Shown piece by piece: positions 34,113 through 45,903 of a stretch of 64,000 bases of DNA (position 1 is the first letter of the stretch; the number at the start of each line of letters is the position of its first letter). A program made the position numbers and the translations under genes. Source of the DNA: Fallopia convolvulus. Its lineage: Eukaryota > Streptophyta > Magnoliopsida > Caryophyllales > Polygonaceae. The notes under the pieces were generated by a model. It had not been told where the DNA came from. It worked only from the letters and a program-made list of their open reading frames with translations, and made no database searches. The stretch lies in NCBI GenBank assembly GCA_964016875.1, contig OZ024724.1, positions 17,650,501 to 17,714,500 on the forward strand, read 5' to 3'.

Positions 34113-35342
34113 AATTCCCCCATACTTAAACCTTGCTCGTCCTCGAGTAAGCTCAAAATAAATCTAACAAGAAATCCTATCAAGGTTTACAGCATAGTAT
34201 AAGGGAAGATAAAAATCACTCACCTCACCAACCCGAACCCAAAATAGAGAAATAATGAGCAAAAATATGATAGCTCAAGCACACACCTCACTAATACAAG
34301 ATGTAACACTCAAGCTCCAAAAAGTGTAGAGCAACCTAGGATCTACCCAACATCTAAAGTGTAATCCCCAAGCCCCAAAGTAGAATATGATCCTAAACAC
34401 TCTGATTTTACCACTCATTCTACTTAGGCGCCCTTTCGGGTTTTCACCTAATCACTCTTTTCATTTTTCTTAGGTGTGCTCACAAATACTCACATCTCTC
34501 ATAAACCTCATATTACCCCAGCCTAATGCTGGTCCGGGTTACCTGCTTATTACCTGAGCCGCCCTTTCGGGTTTTCAACTCATCCCAGGATTTTTATGCC
34601 TTTTTCTGAATTTTTTATGGCTTTTTTAATTATTTTTTTAATTTTTTTCAAAAATTTCTCTATACAAAACATGGAATAAAGATCCCATAAAAATAACAAA
34701 AAATAAACTGAAAAGCAACTAACTAGGATAGGCGTAGTGAGTACTTCCTCCCCCATACTTAAATCCTTCATTGTCCTCAATGAAGTAAAGAGAAAGGAAT
34801 TAAGCATAGAAGAGGAAAATCAGAAGACTCACATACGAAAGAAGAGGTGGAATGAACTCCCGGAATTATAAGTACCAAACTCAGGAACAAACTGATTCGT
34901 TTGGGAATAAACAAAGAACGTCATCTTCACAACTCAGCAACCAAATCCACAACATAGGACGTCTCCAATGAGAATGAACTGGACTCCTCAAAATAATAAA
35001 GCTCTGACGACGGTAGCACCCCCATACTTGAACTATACCGCAAAGATGGTGCAGACGCGCAATCACCACAATGGGATGGAACCCGATAATAGTAACTAAC
35101 AATTCCAAGGAACTAGACATGGAAAGATATATAAAAATGGATTGATGGGTGATGGTAGAATATGGAAGAACACTCTTTTTTTTTTCTCTCTCTTCTTTTT
35201 TTTTCCTTTAATTATCTCGGGGGTTTCACCCGAAAACCTTTTATTTCAGGGGTTTCACCTGAAAGCCTTTTATTTCGGGGGTTTCACCCGAAAACCTTTT
35301 ATTTATTTTTTTATATTAATTTGTTTTTAAATAAAATATTAA

Positions 35343-35512
35343 TTCCGCCAGGCCGATCCGCGGGCGCGGAAAAATTCCGAGGGCGCGGATTTTCCGTGGG
35401 CTCGGAAAAATTCCGTGGGCGCGGATTTTCCGCGGGCGCGGAAAATTTCCGTGGGCGCGGATTTTCCGCTGGCGCGGAAAATTTCCGTGGGCGCGGATTT
35501 TCCGCAGGCTCG
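35343..35512. repeat. Tandem GC-rich palindromic array
   Basis: About eight half-units of 28-29 bp alternate ATTTTCCGCGGGCGCGG and AAAATTTCCGTGGGCGCGG, so GGAAAAT and ATTTTCC face each other. It stands out sharply from the AT-rich surroundings. A plus-strand frame through it reads RGRGFSAGAENF repeats, which I take as fortuitous. Confidence 0.88.
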
Positions 35513-36015
35513 GACTCCCCTCGGACTGGCTTCTTTTGATGGGAAAAATTATACCTGCAAGTTAGCCCGAAAAAACCAAAACCAAAACTAAAACTAAAAC
35601 TAAACTAAAAAGATAAAAATAAAAGAAAAAGAAAAACTTACCTCGGGTTGCCTCCCGGGCAGCGCCTTTGTTTAACGTCGTTTGACCCGACGTCCTTATT
35701 GTCTCAAAACTCGGACATAGTCAAAGCCCTAAGCAATCTGTCAAAATCCTGCGAACAACTCTCATGCAGGCAAATATAACATAATGACAACTTGAAACTA
35801 TATAATATAGCATTCAGACACCGTTTCAGTTTATCAAACCCACTAGAAGAATCAGAGTTAAATGGTTTAGGATATAACCAGTTGAAAGAATGAGGTAGTT
35901 TTTCAAAATATAAATCAAGAGTAATGATTTTCATGTTAGCACTACCACCCTTAAAATTTGAGAAATCACTAGGTAATCTATCATGCTCAGGAGTCATGAT
36001 TTTCATGTTAGCACT

Positions 36016-36234
36016 ACCAAATTCAGCTTCATCCGATCACCGTAGCTCCCGGAATAAGAGTTACAAGAAAGTGGTGTCGAAACAACTCCAAATCAACACT
36101 TGTCTTCAAAACTCTTGCAATTCTTCAAATCGTGTCTTCGGTCTTCATATGACAATTATGCTCAAAACTAAACTAAACACACTCAAATCATACCTAAAAT
36201 ACAAGAGTTAACCTATACTAAAGTAAGCATATCA
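36016..36234 (-). repeat. Truncated 5' LTR of the nested Athila-like element
   Basis: 219 bp, nearly identical to 33894-34112. Homology starts abruptly at ACCAAATTC, where the interior phrase TCATGTTAGCACTACCA joins it, marking a deletion junction with a few bases of microhomology (ACC). The same phrase also occurs intact about 71 bp upstream. Confidence 0.85.
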
Positions 36235-37990
36235 GTGGGGACCCAACGAGTACAAGTGAATGGAGGCAAACTACAAAGCCAAACAGTACCTAAAGAGGTC
36301 CATGTGTGTACAAGATTGTGACAGGGTTGCAAACCTTGACACAGCTAAGGAAATGTGGGAAGCCATCCAACAAATGCACGTTGGGAACTCAGACCTCAGA
36401 GAAGATCTTCAGATGAATGCAAAAAGGGAGTTCTACAACTTCCAAATGGAGATGGGAGAGTCCGTCGATAGCTACCAATCCCGATTTGAAGGACTTTGCA
36501 CTAAAATGGAGGGATTGGGGATCACCAAAGAAGAAATCACCCACAAAATGAAGGTCCAACAGCTCTTCAACGGATTGACTGGAAAATGGGCAAACGAGAG
36601 AACGATGTTCAAGGAAAATCCAGAAAATCGAACACTCATGCTCCATCAAGTGTTTGGAAAGCTAGTGGGACACGAGAAGAGAAAGATCGATGATAAGGAA
36701 CAAAATCGAGCTCATCGAGGGATCGCACTCAAGATCGAGAAAATGCTCAAATCGACCCAAGAACAACATGAAGACTCCGAAGAAGAAGAGGATGAGGAGC
36801 TAGTTCTCGTAACAAAGGCTCTTCGAAATTTCTACAAAGGGAAGTCTCAAAGGAACAATGGGAACTAGGGAAAGGGACAGAGTTCCCAAAGAAAGCCCAT
36901 AGAGAAGGATCTCTCAGATGTGACCTGCTACAAGTGCAACAGGAAAGGACATTTTGCGAAGGAATGCCCACAGGGAACTGATGGCCGGAAGCAAGGAAAG
37001 AAGGCCTACATCGCTACCTGGAGCGATGATGAAGACGAAGATCCCGAGTCATGGGCACTCCCAGACATGTGTGGCATGGCCATTGGAGAAACCACTGGAG
37101 AACAACCCAGTGAGGTAATCACTGAAACTGTTCTTGATTCCTTGAGTAACTATGAAAAACCTGAGTTGTTGAAAATTCTTTCAAGTCTTGTCAAAGATAA
37201 CATAAAAATGCAAAACAAGTTGGAAAAACAGGAACACATAAATTCTCAATTAGTTGGTCTTGAGCCCTGTCCCAACTGCATATCCCTTCTAGAAAAACTC
37301 AAGTCCCATGTGTCTCACATTGTAGATCTAGAAAGAGAAATCAAAACTCTAGAGAAAGATGAGAACACCCTCTTGCAAAACCTGAGTAAGACTCCCGAAC
37401 ATCTTGAAGCCTCTAGTTCCCAAATTAAGTTTGTCCCAGCCAGACATGGCATATGATACAAAGGTGAGTGCTCCAAGAACAGAAAGTCACCCCTGAGCGA
37501 ACATGAGATCCATGAGTGTAGGGCCTTAGAACTCCAATGCGAGAAATAGAAAAATGCTCATCTCGAGGAGAAATTTAGGGTCCTAGAGAGTGGAAACAAT
37601 GGTGAGAAAGATTACTATACTGGGAACTCCAGACATAGAATCTATGTCAAAATTGCTAAGGGAAACGGGTCTCGGGTGTACAACAAAGAAACCATGGATA
37701 GGAACCGGATCCAGAGACCACACCCAAAATACTACATGGGAGAATACTATAAGACGTGTTGGCACTGTGGTGCTCATGGGAACTACAAGGATGCATGTCC
37801 CAAGAAGAGAGCCCAAACCCCTAGAAACCATGAGTTCCCAAACAAACAAAAACATCATGCTAATCACCAAAGGAACTCCAACTCTCAAAATTCTAGAGAC
37901 ATCAACATTTCTGACTATATCTTGAATGAAAATGTTTTCCCTTGCAAGGGACCAGGCAAGAGTCATCTTGCCTGGGTCTCAAAACACTAA

Positions 37991-38590
37991 CTTTACCTTG
38001 TAGGTGGCAGTGAGAGGGAACAATGCATGGTTCATAGACAGTGGATGCTCGAACCATATGACCGGAAACAAGGATATCCTCATCTCACTCCACACTCATG
38101 CCGAAGGAGGCCATGTCTCATTTGGCAAAAAAAAAACAAGGGAGAAGTAATTGGAAAGGGAGAAGTATTGCTAAATAGATCAATCAAAATCAGCAATGTC
38201 AATTTGGTGAAAGATCTGGGATACAATCTCTTAAGTGTTGCCCAGATATGTGATCAAGGGAACAACGTTGTCACCTTCGACTCAGATGAATGTCTTGTCA
38301 TCAACAAGAAGACCAACAAAGTAATTTTGAGAGGAAGAAGATACAACAATGTGTATGTGGTGGATACCAACTTTGAACCACCAATGAAGCTGTGCCTTGC
38401 GAGTTCCCAAGATGACACGGAACTCTGGCATCGAAGATTGGGACATGCTGGTGTAAATCAAATCCTGAAGCTTTATCTACAGGATCTGGTCATTGGTCTT
38501 CCACGGATCAATCTCGAAGGAGTCAAAATGTGTGAAGCATGTGTTCGAGGGAAACAGACCAGGACCTCCTTTAAACCAAGAAGGTGGTGA
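37991..38590 (+). pseudogene. Copia protease and pre-integrase zinc region, frameshifted
   Basis: The aspartic protease motif WFIDSGCSNHMTGNK lies at 38028-38072, in a different frame from gag. At the run of nine A around 38129-38137 the frame changes again and gives VIGKGEVLLNRSIKI, NLLSVAQICDQGNNV and the GAG-pre-integrase zinc region (LWHRRLGHAGVNQIL to CEACVRGKQTRTSF, about 38420-38575). A further one-base shift near 38580 links it to the integrase frame. The protease would cut the polyprotein. Confidence 0.88.
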
Positions 38591-41364
38591 GCACAACCAG
38601 GTCCCTGGAGCTAATTCACATGGATCTCTGTGGTCCAATGAGAACGGCTAGCTACGGTGGAAAAAGGTACATGTATGTTTTAATTGACGATTTTTCAAGA
38701 TTCACCTGGTTTATTTTCTTGAAGGCAAAATCACAAGCATTTGAAGAATTTGAGCCTTTCATCAAAAGAACAGAAGTAAGCTTGGGACTAAAACTGAAAG
38801 CAATCAGATCTGATCACGGAACTGAGTCTCAAAACTCAGAGTTCCTAAACTTCTGTGAGAAAAATGGGATCTCTCACAACTTCTCAGCCCCTCGCACTCC
38901 TCAGCAAAATGGAGTGGTCGAGAGAAAGAACAGAACTCTGGAGGACATGGCTAGAACTATGATGATTGAAAGTGGAGTTCCTGAGTACTTCTGGACTGAA
39001 GCCATCTCCGCAGCTACGTACATCCTGAACCGAGCCATGACAAGGCCCCTGATCAACAAGACGTCATATGAGCTCATCAAAGGGAGAAAGCCAAACATCT
39101 CACACTTGAGAACATTTGGTTGCACATGCTTTGTTCACAATAGCGGCAAAGACAATCTTGGCAAATTCGACCCCAGAAGCGACGAAGGGATCTTCCTGGG
39201 ATACTCATCACAAAGCAAGGCTTACAGGGTCTACAATAAAAGGACCAAGAAGATAGAGGAAAGCATTCATGTCGTCTTCAACGAAAAGTCTGTAAAGATG
39301 GGAACCGAGACCCAAGGAAAGGGAACTCTGTTCAAGCTAGTCAGACATGAAGACGATGATGATGATGATGATGAGCCAAGGAAAAGGGATGAAGACTATC
39401 CAAGTGCAAGCAACATTCCACAACCAGGGAACAACAACCAAGGTCCAACTCTCACTGATCAAACCTCCCTCGAGGCTCCCTCCTCAGAAGAACTACAAGA
39501 CACCTCAAACTCTCTTGAGGTTCCTTCTTCAGGGAACAATTCTGCTGTCCCCCAAGACAATACTCTGCCAGAATCAAGTATTCAAGGGGAACAAAGAGGG
39601 AACCTGCCAGAAATCTCTGAAGAAACATCAAATGAAGAAGCTGAAGATGAGAGTTCCCATGACAAAGAAACACCAACTGAAGATGACACACATGCAAGGG
39701 AACTCACTCATACAAGAACCTTTCAACAAAGAAAGGACCACCCCATTGATAACATCATCTCCCCTCTTGATAAAGGTGTACAAACTCGTTCCTCTCTCAA
39801 TAATTTTTGTGCTTTTAACGCGTTTGTTTCAATGGTGGAACCCAAAAATATCAAAGAAGCATTAAAGGACCCAGATTGGATTCAAGCCATGCAAGAGGAA
39901 CTCCACCAATTCGAGAGGAACAAAGTTTGGAAGCTAGTTCCTAGGCCCAAGAACAAGAATATCATAGGAACTCGATGGGTCTTTAGGAACAAGCTCGATG
40001 ATACTGGGGCTGTATCAAGGAACAAGGCTAGGCTAGTGGCACAAGGCTACAGGCAAGAAGAAGGAATCGACTACGATGAGACCTTCGCACCGGTTGCCAG
40101 GATCGAGGCCATCAGACTCTTAATTGCCTATGCTGCTCACAAGGCATTCAAGCTCTATCAAATGGATGTGAAAACAGCCTTCCTCAATGGAAATCTCAAG
40201 GAAGAAGTGTATGTGGCCCAACCTCCAGGATTCGAAGATGAGAAGCTACCCAACCATGTCTATTTCCTGGAGAGGGCCCTCTACGGACTCAAATAAGCTC
40301 CTAGAGCTTGGTATGACAGGTTTGCTCAATTCCTCTTGTCCCATGGGTATCTTCGCGGTTCCATAGACAAGACTTTGTTTCTAAAGAAAGAGTCTAAAGA
40401 CATTTTGATTGTGCAAGTATATGTTGATGACATTGTGTTTGGAGCAACTAACGAAACTCTTGTAGAAAAATTTAAGGACCTCATGAGCAGTGAGTTTGAA
40501 ATGAGTCTCATTGGGGAACTCACGTTCTTCTTGGGACTTCAAATATCCCAAACCAAGGAGGGAACAAAGATTCATCAACAGAAATACATCAAGGAAATGC
40601 TCGTGAAATATGGGATGGAACATTCCAACCCCATTGACACTCCCATCTCACCAAATTCAAGGCTCAATGCGGATGAAACAGGTATTTGTGTGGACCAAAG
40701 GAACTATCGAGGTATGATCGGGTCCCTTCTCTACTTAACAGCTAGTAGACCTGATATCATGTTCTTCGTATGTCTTTGTGCTCGCTTTCAAGCTAACCCT
40801 AAGGAATCACACCTGAAAGAGGTGAAGAGAATTTTCAGGTATCTCAAAGGGAACGATAACTTGTGCCTATGGTATCCAAGGAATAGTTCCCTTGAGCTCA
40901 TTGCATACACAGATGCAGATTTTGCAGGGCACTTGGTCGATAGAAAGAGCACATCAGGAATGGCCCAGTTCCTAGGGTCATGCTTAGTCTCGTGGGGATC
41001 TAAAAAGCAAAACTCAGTGGCACTCTCCACAGCTGAAGCCGAATATGTGGCTGCCGCATCGTGCTGTTCCCAAGTTCTATGGCTTAAGTCACAACTCCAA
41101 GATTATGGTATGTCTTTTGGCCTAGTTCCCATACTTTGTGATAACACTAGTGCCATTAACATTTCCAAAAATCCTGTGCATCACTCTAGAACTAAGCATA
41201 TTAATATAAGGCATCACTTTCTACGTGACAATGTTGAAAGTGGGAACATCTCGATGGAACACTGTAGAACTGAAGAGCAAATTGCGGACATTCTTACCAA
41301 AGCTGTAGACAGACGTCCCTACCAGCGTTTTCGAATGCTTCTAGGGATGATAACTCTAAACTAA
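38584..41364 (+). pseudogene. Copia integrase, reverse transcriptase and ribonuclease H
   Basis: A single frame with one nonsense codon. The integrase core has Asp in HMDLCGPM, Asp in RSDHGTES and Glu in VVERKNRTLEDMAR. The segment 39330-39800 is an acidic linker with a run of seven Asp. The RT starts WIQAMQEELHQFERN, carries MDVKTAFLNGNL and the catalytic YVDDIVFG near 40422. TAA at 40294-40296 breaks it inside the conserved YGLKQAPRAW motif (Gln codon to stop). Ribonuclease H follows with YTDADFAG, STAEAEYVAA and CDNTSAI, ending at 41364. Catalytic residues are otherwise conserved, so it died recently. Confidence 0.93.
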
Positions 41365-42112
41365 ACAAGTCCCTGTTTGTCTCTCTCTCAATCCCTGACT
41401 AGTTTATCTAAGATTGCATGATAGGGAACTTGGATTTATTGCTTTCACTATGCCATGATTACTAGTCTAGAGAAAAATGTGTACAAAGGAACTCTATTTC
41501 TCTTTGGCCCAAAATGATCAACCAGAGTTCCCTTTATCCCTCTTTACAAGCCACCATGACGGTTGATCATATGAACCACCCTAAGCTAGGGACCAGACAA
41601 ATGCTTCTCATGAGCCAAAATATTTCCTTTATCGAGTTGCAAATTGTCTGGTTCCCTTTGAGTTCCCTAGCCCCACAAAAGGATGAGTGTGAAGTTCCCT
41701 TAACCACTTCACTCTCCCTGACCTTGATAAGATCATGGGAACTGATACATCTACAAAGGGAACACTGACTAATCTGCAAAGAAAAACCGTCACTTGGGAA
41801 GCGGACTTTTGTGTCAGAGGCTCTGAAGCGTTAAAGGCCAAGTATTCAAAATTTGAAAAGGACTTCCCAAAAGATCATGACGCGTGTCCAGAGGCGTGCT
41901 AGAGAAGTTGAAACGACGCCCCACGTTCATTGGGCAACGATTATCGAGGTTATTCCACTTCCCTTTCTACCCTTCACTTCCTCTTTCCTTTAAAACCCTT
42001 CTTTGCCATTTTTGGATCCTTATTCCATCTTCCACCTCTGTCTTTCGTCTTCCCCACATCCCTTTCACTCTCTTTTTCGAGAAAGCTCCAAAACCTCCCA
42101 ATCTCTTACAAA
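41365..42112 (+). other. Spacer between Copia pol and the envelope-like region
   Basis: No supported frame. It is dense in GGAACT/GTTCCC words. SIRE-type elements commonly have such a spacer with the upstream part of the extra ORF's transcript; I see no clear splice site. Confidence 0.5.
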
Positions 42113-44435
42113 ATGGCCCCTCAACACACCTTCGCCCAGATCAAAGCGTGGGTACATGCCAATCCTCGCATCCTCTTCATCTCTCAACTAAAAGAGATTG
42201 AGCAAGAATCGGACCCAACCATGAAGGATGTTCTTATCCAAGGGCTATACAATCAAGTAAGCCCCTTCTTGCCCCCTCCTCCTCCTCCGGCCGACGAAAC
42301 TGTCTCCTGGACCACTTCTGAATCTCTTCCTCTCCCTCCTTCAAACACCAACACCTCCTCCGGAGTTGTCATCGTTGACAACTTCGGAGACGCTCGCCCC
42401 TCAATCAATGAAAAACCCCACAAATCCAAACACCGCCATTCATCCAAACGCCGTCACTCATCAAAAGACCCCTCAAAACCCAAAAAATCCAAACACTCCC
42501 ACGACCCCTCCAAATCCAAAAAGCGTAAACACTCTGAGGCCTCTGAATTCTCAAAGCCCAGAAAGAAGCCCTTCTACAAGTTTGAGGAATACCTGAACTG
42601 CTCCAAGGAGAGTTCCTGTGCTCCCAAACCCCCTTTCCCTTTCCCTTCCGACGATGGGACCTCCGAACCCCAGAGTCTACTCCCCTCTTCCTCATCCATC
42701 CCTCCTCTTCCAATCGAGGGACCTCCCAAACCTCCTCCCACAAAACGACCAACTCCCCCTCCACCACCTCCCTCAGTTCCCACCTCCAAGGGCACTCTCA
42801 CAAAACAATCGACTCGTCCTCCACCACTTTCTCCAGTTCCCACCACGATGGGAACTCCACCTCCCCAACCTTCTTCCCTTCCTCCCGTTCCTATAACTAC
42901 GGGATCTCCAACTCTTCCTCCCTCTTCACCCAAACACATCTCCACCTCTCTCATTTCTACTTCGGGGATCTCTACTCCCCAAGTCATCACATCCCTTCCT
43001 CCCCCATCCACACAACTCTCCACCCCTCTTCCTTCTTCTACTCTCCCCTCTTCCATCACATCTCCCACCACCACCAAACTCCCCTCTCCCTCACCATCCA
43101 AAAGTACCGTAGCTCTCACCTCAGACGACGACGATCTTCCTCTCTCCGTGGTCATCGGCAAACTGACCAAGGACTCCTATCATCATGGGAACTATGGAGG
43201 AGGAAGCCCAGCTCAAGGCAATCGAGGAAGAGCTCAATCGGGATCCCTCTGAGCACACAATCTCCCAAGGGACAAAGTCCCCAGAAAAGGTGGCTCCTGA
43301 AGAGCCCACGGAGAGAAGGGACCTCGCACCAGCTGGAGGTGCTGAGGCAACAACGAGTCATCCTGAAGATGACGCGGAGGGCTCAAGTTCGAGCTCCTCT
43401 GAGGAAGAAGGGACCTCCCAAGATGAGGTCGAAGAAGAAGAAGAAGCTCCAGCTGCTAAGGAGCCAGCACGGATCCCAACACCTGGACACCAAATGGTGG
43501 TGTCCACGAGTTCCCAACCGCCAAGGGACCGCGTGCTTATGATTGAAGCAGCTGCACCCCCTCAGCCGAAAGGACCTCGCACGGTCTCTAGGGGGAACAC
43601 GTCAAAAAGTACTACAAGGAAGGGGAAAGGGACCTCTTCCACGAAACACCCTGTGGATGAACGCCGGAAGCTCCAAGAGACTGTGAGCGTCGATCCCTCA
43701 CAAGTGCGTCAGTTTTACAACAACTTCAATATCACCAACGACTGCACTCAGGGAACTCTCTCACATGAAGGCGACAAGTTCATCTTTACAACGTCGACAA
43801 TCCGCCTTCAACTCCAGGTCCCCGGACAAGGGCTCAATGAGTTGCCCATCAAACTCTGGGGGGACTTCAATAGTGCTGAAGTGTACAACACTATCTTTGA
43901 GGGTCGGGTTCCCTCCAAAGTCCCCTCAACGCACCATCTTTCCTTGGTCGCCAAGCTTGCTCACCAGTTCATCATCAATGTGGTGATCCCTCGCCAGGAG
44001 AAGCGTCTGGTCATCAACATCCCTGATGCCATCCTCCTCTACCACTTTCTCCTCAAGAAGCCCATCAACCTTCCCCGAATCATCCTTGGGCACATGGAGA
44101 AGTGTATGGCTTCCAAGTCCCACTCCCTTCCCTATTCTGGGCTGATCAAGAAGCTCCTACAAAAAGAGGGTCTCTACGACGCCTCTAAAGATGAAATCGA
44201 GCTTGGAAGGGAACTGGACATTTCAGTTGTCCAGAAGATGAGGCACTCTGAGCCCGTCGAGGAGGAGGCTCCACTCGAATCTGGTACACAAGAGGGGAAC
44301 TCTCCAATGTTGCTCCGCATTGCCAACACCCTCGGCCAGATTGCCAGGGACCAAGCAGCGTTGGCCAGAGGACAAGAAAAGCTTACACAAGTCCTTACGC
44401 GCCTCTGTGACGCCCTGTTCCCTCAAGACCCATGA
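42113..44435 (+). pseudogene. Envelope-like ORF region of the SIRE-type element, one frameshift
   Basis: ATG at 42113 opens MAPQHTFAQIKAWVHANP. The first half is low complexity: a Lys/His/Ser-rich basic stretch (about 42410-42570), then a Pro/Ser/Thr-rich stretch to 43120. A frame change near 43185-43250 leads to Glu-rich sequence (EEVEEEEEAP) and then a folded-looking domain at about 43690-44220 (KLAHQFIINVVIPR, INIPDAILLYHFLLKK, SLPYSGLIKKLLQKEG). That domain resembles the region shared by SIRE and Athila extra ORFs. The tail (IARDQAALARGQEKLTQVL) could form a coiled coil. I see no clear signal peptide or transmembrane helix, so 'envelope-like' is a family label, not a shown function. Confidence 0.75.
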
Positions 44436-44841
44436 TCTCTCCCTTTTTTCTCCCCTTTAATCCAAAAATGACCACAAAATTGTACTTGGGTTCCCATTGT
44501 ACATATTATCTTAAGTAATGAATGGTCTTTATTTTGATTGCGTGTTCCCTTCCTTCCTATTATTGCTTTGCTTGTTTTCGATGATGTCAAAAGGGGGAAA
44601 GACAAAAAATGCGAGATGAGTTAAAAGTTTAAGTTATCACAGACCACGCATAAGCTAAGGGGGAACAATTGCATAAAAAGCTTAACAGGAACTATGTGTC
44701 TCACCAGAAGTGGTTCCTTAAATCTAAGTGTTTCACTAAAAGTGACTTCCCAAAATCATACTTAGGAACTCATCAGCATATCATTCATTGAAATACTTGC
44801 ATATTTTGTGATGGGTTTGTCATCATCAAAAAGGGGGAAAT
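44436..44841 (+). other. Copia 3' untranslated region with polypurine tract
   Basis: AAAAAGGGGGAAA at 44828-44840 is directly before the LTR and is the expected plus-strand primer. Two look-alikes, AAAAGGGGGAAAG near 44589 and CTAAGGGGGAAC near 44656, lie upstream in the same stretch. Confidence 0.8.
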
Positions 44842-45898
44842 TGTTGGGACGTTGTTGGGACCTCTGGTTCTAAACAACGGATCAACGATGTAATTCTCTT
44901 AAGTTTTGATAATGACAAACACCATAGGGAACTAATGTGGTTTGTTCAAGTATTTCTAAGGAACGCAGGTACATCCCAGAACTCCTATGAATGACCAAAA
45001 GCCACTGCAGGCCACAATAAAGATTTTCCATCAAGGGAACTCTGAAGAGGAAAGTTCCCATGAAGTGGGAACTCCTAGAAACAATCAAGAGAACACAAGC
45101 TTACAACGATGAAGAGTTTCCATCAAGGGAACTCTGAATAAGACAGTTCCCATGACATGGGAACTCACATGTGAGGACAACGACCACTCAACGCAGATCG
45201 CGGGATTCTGTCTCAGACAGCCCGAAGGAACAGTCTGAGGATCAGACTGTCACACTTCATCCAACGGTCCGATTGATCCAAGAAGTTGACCTAGTTCAAA
45301 CCAAAGTCACATGTGAAGAAAGTACAACTTGGGCATCAAGAAAAGGGTATTTTGGGCACAAACGAAAGATGCGACTGCCCAAGCTCAATGGACTATAAAG
45401 CCAAATGAATAGTACTCGGATTGAGTACTTCTCCCAGAACTCACAAACATCCACACCAGAGAAAAGAAAGAAAAGGAAGAGAAGTCCCCGCTGGCGAGTG
45501 TGTGATCTCGACGACGGTGAAGCTGAAGTTCCCAGGAGCAAGGGAACTGAGAAGTCAGTGTAAGGTTTGAGTTACTTGTGTTTTGCTGTTGTGAGCTTAG
45601 GAACTCAGTTGAGAGGATTTACTAGTGTTGCTAGAGTTAGGAAGAATTCGTAGGAACAGAGAAGTGTGAATCCGGCTGTGTAACTAAGGAACAAAGCAAT
45701 TAATATAAGTAAGTCATTCAAAATCCTCCAAGAGGAGGTAGAGGTTTACCCATACAACTAGTTGGTTGTAGTGGGGTTCCTCTATAAAGGAACTGTGTTA
45801 TTTACTGCTTTATTACTTGCGAATTGTTTACTTCCGCTGCCTTGGGAACAACTTAATTACCAGTTCCCAAGCTCTTTGCTAACGTTTACGATCCAACA
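44842..45898 (+). repeat. 3' LTR of the Copia element
   Basis: 1057 bp; the longer, probably ancestral form, as the 127-bp block missing from the 5' LTR is bounded here by CTAG at 45631-45634 and 45758-45761. TATAAAG is at 45394-45400. Confidence 0.93.
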
Positions 45899-45903
45899 AT
45901 ATT

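Larger units (their letters stand above)
32815..36234 (-). mobile_element. Athila-like LTR element nested in the Copia gag, internally deleted
   Basis: It is bounded by a perfect duplication GTGGG (32810-32814, 36235-36239) and by TGACTCGG...GCATATCA on the plus strand. The left LTR is complete (32815-34112). The right LTR survives only as 36016-36234, identical in content to 33894-34112. On the minus strand TTTAAGTATGGGGG, an Athila-style polypurine tract, abuts the left LTR, so the element is in minus orientation and its primer-binding site and most of its 5' LTR are gone. The 1.9-kb interior has no protein domain but repeats the polypurine-like CCCCCATACTTAAA phrase and carries a GC-rich array at 35343-35512. 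Confidence 0.85.
32625..37990 (+). pseudogene. Copia gag, interrupted by a nested element and nonsense codons
   Basis: The start at 32625 (MAQELNQAGNNTSKPPRL) leads into the UBN2-type Gag domain (RFESWQRDMKDWMRG). The frame is cut at 32814 by the nested element and resumes in the same frame at 36240 (GPNEYK, TGA, MEANYKAKQYLKRSM). The capsid-like region runs to about 36700. A first CCHC knuckle (CYKCNRKGHFAKEC) is near 36925 and a second (CWHCGAHGNYKDAC) near 37760, the latter with Asn where the zinc-binding His should be. Nonsense codons in frame include 36257-36259, 36866-36868, 37454-37456 and one near 37546. The region between the knuckles is a Glu/Lys-rich probable coiled coil. Gag would form the virus-like particle. 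Confidence 0.88.
31644..45898 (+). mobile_element. SIRE-type Ty1/Copia retrotransposon with envelope-like region
   Basis: LTRs 31644-32573 and 44842-45898 begin TGTTGGGACG and end GATCCAACA. The target duplication is ATATT (31639-31643, 45899-45903). TGGTATCAGAGC, the methionine-tRNA primer-binding site, follows the 5' LTR, and AAAAAGGGGGAAA precedes the 3' LTR. Order inside: gag, protease, integrase, RT, ribonuclease H (the Copia order), then a long extra ORF region, as in SIRE/Maximus elements. At least four nonsense codons, two or three frameshifts and a 3.4-kb insertion in gag show it is inactive. GGGAAC and GTTCCC recur at very high density throughout. Confidence 0.93.

Noticed and set aside
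35162..35539. A 125-codon frame with RGRGFSAGAENF repeats as an RNA-binding protein
   Set aside because: The repeats result from the GC-rich tandem DNA array; no start context or conserved domain supports translation.
39347..39865. A 172-codon overlapping plus-strand frame in Copia pol
   Set aside because: It overlaps the acidic linker between integrase and RT in another frame and has low-complexity sequence; the linker frame is the one continuous with both domains.
42574..43170. A 198-codon minus-strand Gly/Val/Glu-rich frame
   Set aside because: It is the antisense shadow of the Pro/Ser/Thr-rich part of the envelope-like region.
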